A stretch of 64,000 nucleotides of DNA from assembly GCA_964410105.1 (NCBI GenBank), contig CAYPFY010000008.1:1-64000 (forward strand). Reading direction: 5' to 3'. Positions 45,386 to 52,631 of this stretch are shown piece after piece (the first letter of the stretch is position 1; every line of letters starts with the position of its first letter). Below the pieces are notes generated by a model, which made no database searches, was not told the origin of the DNA, and saw nothing but the letters and a program-made list of their open reading frames with translations. The translations under genes were made by a program, and so were the position numbers. The DNA comes from CAYPFY01 sp964410105 (GTDB lineage: Bacteria > Bacteroidota > Ignavibacteria > UBA10030 > SZUA-254).

Positions 45386-45770
45386 AGACCCCCGCGAATT
45401 AAAGGCCCTCAGCGACCGGACCCGGGATTTTTGAAAATCTCCAGTAAATTAAGAGATATTCTTTAATACAATCAAGTCACACAGGCCGCGAGTGAATTCA
45501 GCAATTCAACCGGGAAGATCCTGGGATGTTCAGTGACCTTGTGCCCAAGAATTCGGGGATAATAGGCCATAAGGAGTTATGTAATTTTAAACTCGCAGTT
45601 TAAAATTGCATTGCAAATCCCACACCGTCGAGGGGAGGTCTACCCAAACGACGACGAGCGGGTCAGTATGGCCGTCTGAGAATGAGCGCCTCCGGCTCCT
45701 TGCGTTCCAGGACTAATGAATCCTTGATTCACCGCAGCGCACATTCTTCCCCATTCCGAGAACGGGATAC
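45386..45770. other. Intergenic region upstream of the sorbosone-dehydrogenase-like gene
   Basis: 385 bases between two minus-strand genes. No gene seen. The notable element is the AT-rich palindrome at 45583-45607 listed separately. The region is AT-rich near 45430-45620, consistent with promoters. Confidence 0.5.
45583..45607. promoter_or_regulatory. AT-rich perfect inverted repeat
   Basis: AATTTTAAACT-CGC-AGTTTAAAATT: perfect 11-bp arms around a 3-base centre, about 200 bases upstream of the dehydrogenase-like gene. It lacks a flanking T-run and is more like an operator than a terminator. Confidence 0.5.
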
Positions 45771-48089
45771 TCACTCCCCGGTAATAAACCTATTCCACCT
45801 TTTGACGTACTCACTCTTAAAATCCCTGACAGCACGGTCATAGCTCATCGGACTGACTCCGTCCTTCCTGCTCCAGGAAATACTTACTGTCCTAACGTTG
45901 ACCGGCAGCGCCGCCGAACCCCGAGAAAAACCGATTTTCTTGCCATCTGCCATTATAGATTTAACGTTCATAAACCATGGGAGGTGCAGTATCAATGAAT
46001 CAGGCGGATCGGAGAATGAATTCGCGAACTTCATCGTTCCGCCCGAACTGCCTGATGAGAGGACGAAGTTAGCGACCCCGAACGCCGTCGGCGCATTGTG
46101 CACCGCGATCGAATCGTGACCCTTCAACCATTCGAGAGAAATGACGGAAAGGAGATGAAGGTTTCTCCCCTCTTCCCTGACAAGCATATTCCGGAGCAAA
46201 GTTCTGTACTTAGCGGCAAACCAGCCGTGGGGGGAGAGATTGCCGTGAAAATCGCGGGTCTTCCAGGGAAGAATATCATACTCAAAGCCGGCGTGCGTGG
46301 CGCTTGTGTGCACGAGAATGGCATAAAGCTCTTCGAGAGCCGTCTTATCTTCCCCCCGGACCACCTCAGTTTCCGTATTTGACATCGTCAGGTAGAGATG
46401 CAGCCACCGCCCGTCCCCATAGGTCATAATCCCCTCCTGATATTTCGCCCTTGTCGCTTTCAGCGTCGCGCTCACCATCGGATCCTCCGGGCTGAGAATT
46501 TCTACCGGCGAGACTGATTCCATATTTCCCCAATCCTGGCCGCCGAGCGTATCGAGGCCGGGGGGAATATAGCCGTTTGACCTTGCAGTCACTCGACTCA
46601 GAACCCCGGTAAAAACGCTCAAATAGTCATCGTATTTTCTCTGCCACTCTCCGGCCAGGTCGCTCCTGCCGGCGGCGTTGGCGATCAAGATTGCACACCT
46701 GATACCGCCGAGAGCGTTGAAATTATGTCCCGTGATATGCCCCTTAATATCTTCGTTATCTCCGGGGGCTGTAACAGGGACAATATTCAGGGGATCGCTC
46801 CTCCTAGCGCTATCAAGCCAGACCATTGCGCGTTGAACGGAGGGAAGAACCAGTATTGCGAAAGAACTGTCGTGGGATAACCGGAGATGCTGGCCGTAGG
46901 CCCAGAGAGTCTGTCCCCATCCGTCGAACTGACCTTGTTGTGAAACGAAATTGCCGTCGGGCTGCTGAAACTGAGCGAAAAAATCAAGGCACTGGCGTGC
47001 GACCGCATGATATCCCGTAAGATCGTACATGTTCGTAATATAGGATGCATCCCGGAGCCAGAATGCGTGATAATGAAAATCATTCACCGTCTGAACAAAG
47101 AAAGAGTCCACTTTATTACGGGCGATCAGGTCATAGATAAGGCTCGTCCGGAACGTATCGACAACCTTATTCTCCGGAAGGGAAATCCGCATCCCTTCCC
47201 CAACAATCTTTTCCCATGCAGCAACGGTTTTTTCAAGTAAATCATCGAACCGGGCCGCCTGGACTTGCCGGAAGTCCGGGCTATCAGGCGAAATGGGTTC
47301 AGCGGGCATCACGAAATCAAGCGCAAAGTCTTCACCGGGACGGAGCAGGACTTTGTAGCGGGCTATCCCTGCCGGAGTCGTCGGGAGAATATGCAACGAT
47401 CGTGTCGTCGTATCGACCGGGTCATCTTCGCCATCTTTCAGAGCCATCCTCAACTCTGGCCTCGGAGATTTTGGAAACACATAAACAGCCTTTCCGCCTC
47501 TGAGAACCGCATTATCCTTGAAGCCGTACGTCCACGAGGGATCGAAGGATATCCCCGGCTGGTTGTATCCTCCCGGACGTTTCGCAGTCGCGGGACGGCG
47601 GAACCGGTTATCCCCGTGCCCGTAGACCGTATTCACCTCGTTCTGATAACGAAATCCGGATGCAAGGAAGGCATTCCTTTTCGTTGGATTTCTATTGGAA
47701 ATAGTCACCCGGATGAAATTCATCAAGGAACTCTCCGGATTGCCGAGGGTAGCCGCGAACATCCTGAAGGCGTAATCAAAGCCGTCGTAGCGGTAGCGAA
47801 ATTCAACGACGGGCAGATAGCCTTTATAAAGAGTTTTCACCCGCTGATTGATCGGCTCCAGCGGATCGCCGGTGAAAAACATCATCTCGCCATAACCGGT
47901 GTAGAGAAACCCTTCAGGTGACACGAGAGTGGCCTGCTTTCCATCCATAACCCCGATCTCGTCGGTGGGATGGCTGAAATAGCAAAATGGCTCATCGGGG
48001 CGATCGATGGAAGGATTGACCATTTGAGCCTGGAGTGTAATGCTGCCCGAAAACGACAGCGCGATACAAAGAGTCTTCAACGTTTTCAT
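45771..48089 (-). CDS. Six-hairpin glycosidase-like secreted protein
   Basis: About 772 residues from the ATG at 48089 (M-K-T-L-K-T-L-C with a signal peptide ending L-Q-A-Q). The C-terminal two thirds look like an (alpha/alpha)6 glycosidase: Y-D-L-I-A-R-N, H-A-F-W-L-R-D-A-S-Y-I-T-N-M-Y-D-L-T-G, then a W-G-Q-T-L-W-A-Y-G and E-D-x-x-G-H-I-T-G region. This resembles amylo-alpha-1,6-glucosidase/GH63/GH15-type enzymes; the exact family is not certain. The N-terminal ~300 residues are beta-sandwich-like. Tandem operator-like repeats lie 81-117 bases upstream. No T9SS domain, so probably periplasmic. Confidence 0.8.
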   Translation of the reverse strand: MKTLKTLCIALSFSGSITLQAQMVNPSIDRPDEPFCYFSHPTDEIGVMDGKQATLVSPEGFLYTGYGEMMFFTGDPLEPINQRVKTLYKGYLPVVEFRYRYDGFDYAFRMFAATLGNPESSLMNFIRVTISNRNPTKRNAFLASGFRYQNEVNTVYGHGDNRFRRPATAKRPGGYNQPGISFDPSWTYGFKDNAVLRGGKAVYVFPKSPRPELRMALKDGEDDPVDTTTRSLHILPTTPAGIARYKVLLRPGEDFALDFVMPAEPISPDSPDFRQVQAARFDDLLEKTVAAWEKIVGEGMRISLPENKVVDTFRTSLIYDLIARNKVDSFFVQTVNDFHYHAFWLRDASYITNMYDLTGYHAVARQCLDFFAQFQQPDGNFVSQQGQFDGWGQTLWAYGQHLRLSHDSSFAILVLPSVQRAMVWLDSARRSDPLNIVPVTAPGDNEDIKGHITGHNFNALGGIRCAILIANAAGRSDLAGEWQRKYDDYLSVFTGVLSRVTARSNGYIPPGLDTLGGQDWGNMESVSPVEILSPEDPMVSATLKATRAKYQEGIMTYGDGRWLHLYLTMSNTETEVVRGEDKTALEELYAILVHTSATHAGFEYDILPWKTRDFHGNLSPHGWFAAKYRTLLRNMLVREEGRNLHLLSVISLEWLKGHDSIAVHNAPTAFGVANFVLSSGSSGGTMKFANSFSDPPDSLILHLPWFMNVKSIMADGKKIGFSRGSAALPVNVRTVSISWSRKDGVSPMSYDRAVRDFKSEYVKRWNRFITGE

Positions 48090-48169
48090 AGCGAGGATAA
48101 GGATATGGTAGGGTTCGTGAAAAGGCAAAAACCTCGGGAAAGCGAGCGCCGCAAACCGTTATGAGGATT

Positions 48170-48206
48170 ATTCACGACGTGAATGATAATAATTCATGGT
48201 GTGAAT
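48170..48206. promoter_or_regulatory. Tandem operator-like repeats upstream of the glycosidase gene
   Basis: ATTCACGACGTGAAT (48170-48184, perfect 7-1-7 palindrome) and ATTCATGGTGTGAAT (48192-48206, same outer half-sites) are 22 bases apart centre to centre, i.e. about two turns on one DNA face. They lie 81-117 bases upstream of the glycosidase ATG. Confidence 0.6.
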
Positions 48207-48234
48207 AGCGAGAGTATCGATTCTCAGGTACTGT

Positions 48235-48258
48235 CCTAATTAGGTAGGGTTTGCCCTA
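48235..48258. promoter_or_regulatory. Two adjacent short palindromes
   Basis: CCTAATTAGG (48235-48244) is directly followed by TAGGGTTTGCCCTA (48245-48258, 5-4-5). The half-site TAGG/CCTA recurs. Possible operator pair; function unknown. Confidence 0.4.
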
Positions 48259-48382
48259 AATTGCGGATGGTACGCGAGGGGAGAGCGTTCTCCAATTGGA
48301 AGGACATATTAATTTCTGGCCTTCACAAACGTCGAATTCTTGAGAAAATACACTTTGTGGAGTGCTTGACAAGCTAAGGAGA

Positions 48383-48409
48383 GATTTCTATCTTCCATCG
48401 ATAGAAATC
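48383..48409 (+). promoter_or_regulatory. Hairpin upstream of the hydrolase operon
   Basis: GATTTCTATC-TTCCATC-GATAGAAATC: a perfect 10-bp stem with a 7-base loop, ending about 100 bases before the hydrolase ATG. No T-run follows. It could be a leader structure or an operator. Confidence 0.45.
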
Positions 48410-48507
48410 GAGGCACTTGCGCAGGAAAGTGTGCAGTAGAGGAGTTCAGAGCTGGAGGAGAAGCCCACGTATTGAAAACCAGTCTAATCACGTGCTTTTA
48501 GTCTGAG

Positions 48508-49359
48508 ATGGCCCCCGCGCATTTTATCCCTAGACCGTTGAGAGGATGGGGCAGGAAGACATACGCGAGTTTTTCCAAGGAACCCGAGGTTCGAACCGCC
48601 TGTATCTTTGTCCACGGTTTTAACGGCAGCCCAGCACTAACTTGGTTGAACTTTCCGGAATTGTCTGAACGAGGTGTGGAACTTAGGAAGGCGGATATCT
48701 ACTACTATGGGTACGATAGTCTCTACCAACAGGTCAATGTGAGTGCGGTTCATTTTGAAGAATTCTTGACTGTCTTGATGAGCAACCCCGGAGCCGTCAC
48801 TCCATCGTTCATAGACAAGTATCGTAGGGACGAGTCCTTTTTGGACCGGCCCCACTATCAGCAGGTCTTGATAGTAGGTCATTCCCTGGGAGCCGTAATA
48901 ATTAGGCGAGCGCTGCTCTTCGCCCATCGCAGGGGGGTCGCATGGCTTCCGGTCGTCAAAACGATGTTTTTCGCTCCGGCCCACCTAGGTGCAAGAATAA
49001 TTGCCCTTCTGAAAGATTCCCTCTTCGAAAAACCGTTGGTGGTGCTAGCAGTGGCGGTGCGATACAAAATCCCAACGATCGACGACCTCAAACAAAATTC
49101 GCCGACCTTGGCGGGGATTCTCAACGAAACTATCACCCTTCAGGCGCAAGATCCTAGTCCTGAGCATTTCACGATCGCCAAGTCTGTAATCATAGCTGGC
49201 GATGAAAAGATCGTTTACACCGACCCCTTTTGTAAGGATCCACCTCCTCACCCGATTGATGACAAGCAGCATTCGAACGTGTGCAAGCCGAAGGAATACT
49301 TCATGGAACCGGTGCAGTTGGTTGAAACGGTTCTTGATGAGTTGAAGGGTTCAAGGTAG
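48508..49359 (+). CDS. Lipase/esterase-like alpha/beta hydrolase
   Basis: A 283-residue alpha/beta hydrolase without a signal peptide, so likely cytoplasmic. It has the oxyanion motif F-V-H-G-F-N-G-S (35-42) and the nucleophile elbow V-G-H-S-L-G-A (Ser 126), followed by V-I-I-R-R-A-L; this arrangement resembles DUF676/PGAP1-type lipases. A late H-P-I or H-S-N near residues 250-265 may be the catalytic His. It forms a two-gene unit with the next gene, only 2 bases apart. Composition and codon use look unlike the surrounding GC-rich core genes. A lipase coupled to an unknown protein recalls membrane-attacking effectors in defence systems, but no homology supports this yet. Confidence 0.8.
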   Translation: MAPAHFIPRPLRGWGRKTYASFSKEPEVRTACIFVHGFNGSPALTWLNFPELSERGVELRKADIYYYGYDSLYQQVNVSAVHFEEFLTVLMSNPGAVTPSFIDKYRRDESFLDRPHYQQVLIVGHSLGAVIIRRALLFAHRRGVAWLPVVKTMFFAPAHLGARIIALLKDSLFEKPLVVLAVAVRYKIPTIDDLKQNSPTLAGILNETITLQAQDPSPEHFTIAKSVIIAGDEKIVYTDPFCKDPPPHPIDDKQHSNVCKPKEYFMEPVQLVETVLDELKGSR

Positions 49360-49361
49360 CG

Positions 49362-50369
49362 ATGAACTCTGCGGATCCAAATTTCCTAGATCTGTTTGAC
49401 TTTTTTTTCCCCTTAGTTGGACCTGATGCGAATTTACAAGCGGGGGCTCCTACCACTCTTCCCGAACTTGCGCGAGAATTCCGGTCTAGAACTGATGCTT
49501 GGAGCAAGAGATATTTCGACGGGCGGACTGACAGATCTCCCTCGTTCAAGTTTTGTGCAACACTTGAAATCGCTCTTTCGATTGGCTACATCAGGAAAGA
49601 AATCGGTGATGAATTCCGTCACCAGATCATGCACTTCGTGGGATCCTCCGAGACGCGAGAATACTGGCAGGGAATCTACCTCAACAGGTTGATCTGGGCG
49701 TTAGTAGAACGACTGAGCGATTGGAAAGATTTGCAGACGGAAGCGAACGATCAACAAGATGAAATATTCCACGCATTTCTAGCGCTGGGTACGGTTGTAG
49801 ATAGTGATCCAGATCTGGATACTTTCGTAAGGTTGTTTATTGAGGAGGCGGATGTCGAAGTACTCGAGACGGTACGGAAGACCTGGACATCTCCAAACCT
49901 ATTTCAACACGCGTTTGAGCGGCCTGAGGAAAAACGATCCCGGGCTGAGAAGGCGTTCCACGGTTCCATTGTCCATCTGAATTTTCTTTTGGCATTCGAT
50001 CGCTTCTTGCTTGAGTGTCCTGATCCGGGCTTGCGATCAAGGATGTGGGAATACCATTTTCCGTTTAGGGATGAGACATTCTCGAAGATTCTGCAGTTTT
50101 ACCGAACTCTGCTGACAGACCTCTACGATGTTACAAGCACTTTGAAAGCAGAAGAATATCATGAGGCACTAGGTAGCTACGGGGAGTTAGTTGAGCTCGA
50201 TTTTGATGAGCTCAGTGCTGACGTCAATGCCTCTCTCCTTTCGATTCAAGAGACGGAGACAATCCTCACCAGGATTCTATCATCCGACTATTCATTGACA
50301 CCGACGAGCCCCATCGGGACCCCTGGAGTGGCTGGCCCTGCAACGATTGATATGAATCGATTCGCCTAA
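49362..50369 (+). CDS. Unrecognised protein co-encoded with the alpha/beta hydrolase
   Basis: A 335-residue soluble, mostly helical acidic protein that I cannot assign. No signal peptide, membrane segment or nucleotide-binding motif is visible. Notable: F-D-F-F-F-P-L-V near the start, E-F-R-H-Q-I-M-H-F-V at ~120, a long acidic mid-region (D-S-D-P-D-L-D-T-F-V-R), and a low-complexity tail with T-P-T-S-P-I-G-T-P-G. It starts 2 bases after the hydrolase stop, so translation is almost certainly coupled. It may be a sensor, inhibitor or partner of the hydrolase; that is inference from arrangement alone. Confidence 0.7.
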   Translation: MNSADPNFLDLFDFFFPLVGPDANLQAGAPTTLPELAREFRSRTDAWSKRYFDGRTDRSPSFKFCATLEIALSIGYIRKEIGDEFRHQIMHFVGSSETREYWQGIYLNRLIWALVERLSDWKDLQTEANDQQDEIFHAFLALGTVVDSDPDLDTFVRLFIEEADVEVLETVRKTWTSPNLFQHAFERPEEKRSRAEKAFHGSIVHLNFLLAFDRFLLECPDPGLRSRMWEYHFPFRDETFSKILQFYRTLLTDLYDVTSTLKAEEYHEALGSYGELVELDFDELSADVNASLLSIQETETILTRILSSDYSLTPTSPIGTPGVAGPATIDMNRFA

Positions 50370-50455
50370 GAATGGCGCATTCGCGCCTTGCGCTTGTATC
50401 TGCGCCCCCAGTCGCCCTCCGCGGGCTTTCTTCCAATGCATGAAATCCGGATTAA

Positions 50456-51145
50456 TCACCCTCCCCCCTTGCCAGTCCTCCCAAGATCAGTAATATCCAC
50501 GCTCTCCAAAATCCTTTTCTGATATCCTTCGGTAACCACCCGGATCATGGAGCGGCCCACATCTTCGAGCGTGCAGACATATTGAGGAAAAAAGAAACTC
50601 ATCGGCGGATAGAACGGTGCGGCCATTCTGGAAAATAGAAGCGCGCGCCTGAGCCCCGGAGTGGGCTTGATATAGCCCGGTCTGAACGCGTACACAGCCT
50701 TGAAGGGAAGTTTCGTCAGGTCATTCTCCGTTTTCCCCTTGACGCGTGCCCACATACTTCTCCCCTTTTCGGAACCGTCGGTACCTGCACCTGACACGTA
50801 GCAAAAAACCATATCGGGATTGAGTTCGGCGAGAGTCCTGGCTGCGGCCAGGGTGAGATCGTAGGTAAGCCGGCGATAATCCGCCTCGCTTTTGCCCATA
50901 GAAGTAACCCCGAGGCAGAAAAAACAGGCATCGTACCCCCTCAGGCCTTCCCGAATGCTGCCATAGTCATAAAAATCATTGTGGATTATTTCCTTCAGCT
51001 TGGGGTGCTCTATATCGCACGAGCGGCGACCGATGACGAGAATCGATTCGACGGCAGGGTCCTTAAGAGCCTTGTGAAGAACCCCCTCGCCGACCATACC
51101 TGTAGCACCGAAGAGGATAGCTTTGACGCCGGCGTCTTTCATCAT
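50456..51145 (-). CDS. NAD(P)-binding atypical SDR-type oxidoreductase
   Basis: A 229-residue Rossmann protein: A-I-L-F-G-A-T-G-M-V-G-E-G-V (G-x-x-G-x-x-G), V-I-G-R-R for cofactor ribose/phosphate, C-L-G-V-T and V-S-G-A-G. It resembles atypical SDRs of the HTATIP2/NmrA type rather than classical dehydrogenases; no Y-x-x-x-K is evident. The ATG overlaps the preceding stop (ATGA), so it is co-translated with the small membrane protein gene upstream. Substrate unknown. Confidence 0.82.
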   Translation of the reverse strand: MMKDAGVKAILFGATGMVGEGVLHKALKDPAVESILVIGRRSCDIEHPKLKEIIHNDFYDYGSIREGLRGYDACFFCLGVTSMGKSEADYRRLTYDLTLAAARTLAELNPDMVFCYVSGAGTDGSEKGRSMWARVKGKTENDLTKLPFKAVYAFRPGYIKPTPGLRRALLFSRMAAPFYPPMSFFFPQYVCTLEDVGRSMIRVVTEGYQKRILESVDITDLGRTGKGGG

Positions 51146-51654
51146 TCAAGTTTCCGCGGCCCGACCTCGTGGAAGGGTTTTCGGGGATTCTGTGCCATTC
51201 GCTCGTTGATCCGTTCTGCGAGCCATTGAAAATACTCGCTCAGAAATGGATCAGGCTGCTTCTTGCGCATATCCAGGATCACTGCCTCGAATTTTTTCCA
51301 GGAAGTCACGACAAATGAACCGAGCGTCTTATCGATAAGCTCGATGTTCACAAATCTCTCGGCAACGAGGAGACCAAGGGATTCCATCTGCTGCGAGAAA
51401 TGGATGAAAGAAACCTGATCGGCGGCGGGAAGATTTCGCCACGACTCATAGGTCGAGGGAATCTCATGGGAGGCGATAAAATGAATAAGTTCCGAAAACT
51501 CCCGGGTTTGAAAGTTGCGCAAGGTATCAAGCGTGAACCGTTCCTTGCGGTCACGTCCCGCCGCCTGAAATTGTGCTATTCCGAAAATGAGCGCCACAAT
51601 GAATGACAATGTAAGCGCGAGATTGGCAAGAAGTGCAATGAGGTCGCTGCTCAT
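51142..51654 (-). CDS. Single-pass membrane protein, DUF4760-like
   Basis: A 170-residue protein with one N-terminal membrane helix (L-A-N-L-A-L-T-L-S-F-I-V-A-L-I-F-G-I) followed by a helical cytoplasmic part with R-N-F-Q-T-R-E-F and E-S-L-G-L-L-V-A. The layout is that of DUF4760-type proteins of unknown role. It is translationally coupled to the downstream oxidoreductase gene by a four-base overlap. Confidence 0.7.
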   Translation of the reverse strand: MSSDLIALLANLALTLSFIVALIFGIAQFQAAGRDRKERFTLDTLRNFQTREFSELIHFIASHEIPSTYESWRNLPAADQVSFIHFSQQMESLGLLVAERFVNIELIDKTLGSFVVTSWKKFEAVILDMRKKQPDPFLSEYFQWLAERINERMAQNPRKPFHEVGPRKLE

Positions 51655-51900
51655 GATGAGGTCGTCGTGAAGTGATCCAGAGTGTGAAGGTAACTATTGA
51701 CGTGCCCAATGCCAAATCTCAGGTAAATCGGGGATGTTACTGTTGGCTTGGGACAATGACGGCATCAGCGACCCAGTCTTTCGCACACTTTCCCGCACCA
51801 TTTCATATATTCATAGCGTGCCCCGTTTGGGCCCGCTGCATGAATGGGAGGTAGAACTGCAATTGAGCAAACGACCGATCTCTCACAAAAGGAGAGTTTC

Positions 51901-52542
51901 ATGAGAATAGGGATCATCGGTTCGGGGTTGATGGGAGGCAAACTCGGCACCATCTTTGCGCGAGCCGGACATGAGGTAATCTTCAGCTACGCCCGTAGCA
52001 AGGAGAAGCTAACGAGACTCGCCCGCGAGGCAACAACCAGGGCGAGGGCGGGCACGCCGCGGGAAGCAACGAGGGAAGCGGACGCTATCCTATTGGCTGT
52101 GCACTGGTCCCGAATAGAAGATGTGCTGAAGCAGACAGGCGATCTTTCGGGCAAGGTAGTGATAACCTGCACTCTCCCGATGGATCCCGACAACACGAAA
52201 CTCATCATTGGCAACGGCACCTCAGGAGCGGAGGAGCTGGCCGGGATGATTCCGAAGGCCCTAGTTGTCGCCGCATTTCAGACGGTGCCGAGCGAAGTAC
52301 TTATTAAAGTCTTCGAAGCCGGGAAAGCATCCGGAAGGCCGAGCCTTGTTTATTGTGGGGATGACCCGCGGGGGAAAAAGATAGGGGCGGAGTTAATCCG
52401 CGATGCCGGCTTTAATCCCGTGGACGTCGGACCATTACGCATCGCCCGTTATACCGAGCCATTCGCCCTGCTCGTCGCGCAACTCGCGTATGAAGGAATG
52501 GGAGGCCCGGAAGTGGCATACCGGTTCGAGTGGTTTAATTGA
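51901..52542 (+). CDS. NADPH-dependent F420 reductase-like oxidoreductase
   Basis: A 213-residue protein from the ATG at 51901, which has AAGGAG 7 bases upstream (51888-51893) and begins directly with M-R-I-G-I-I-G-S-G-L-M-G. The rest matches the NADP oxidoreductase, coenzyme F420-dependent family (NAD-binding_10/F420_oxidored-like): Y-A-R-S, then A-D-A-I-L-L-A-V-H-W and V-I-T-C-T-L-P-M. Many bacterial members do not use F420, and no F420 genes are here, so the cofactor partner is open. Single gene. Confidence 0.85.
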   Translation: MRIGIIGSGLMGGKLGTIFARAGHEVIFSYARSKEKLTRLAREATTRARAGTPREATREADAILLAVHWSRIEDVLKQTGDLSGKVVITCTLPMDPDNTKLIIGNGTSGAEELAGMIPKALVVAAFQTVPSEVLIKVFEAGKASGRPSLVYCGDDPRGKKIGAELIRDAGFNPVDVGPLRIARYTEPFALLVAQLAYEGMGGPEVAYRFEWFN

Positions 52543-52631
52543 TAGCGCGCCAATAGGCGTTCTCAACCGCTTACCGGCGGGCGACGATGTGGCTTTCTAC
52601 GTGAAGCGGGAGGGTTTCCGGCAACGGAGAA

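Larger units (their letters stand above)
48090..48507. other. Palindrome-rich divergent spacer
   Basis: About 420 bases between the minus-strand glycosidase and the plus-strand hydrolase. No gene seen. It contains at least five inverted repeats in ~240 bases (48170-48409), listed separately, so it is a likely control region. Confidence 0.55.
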
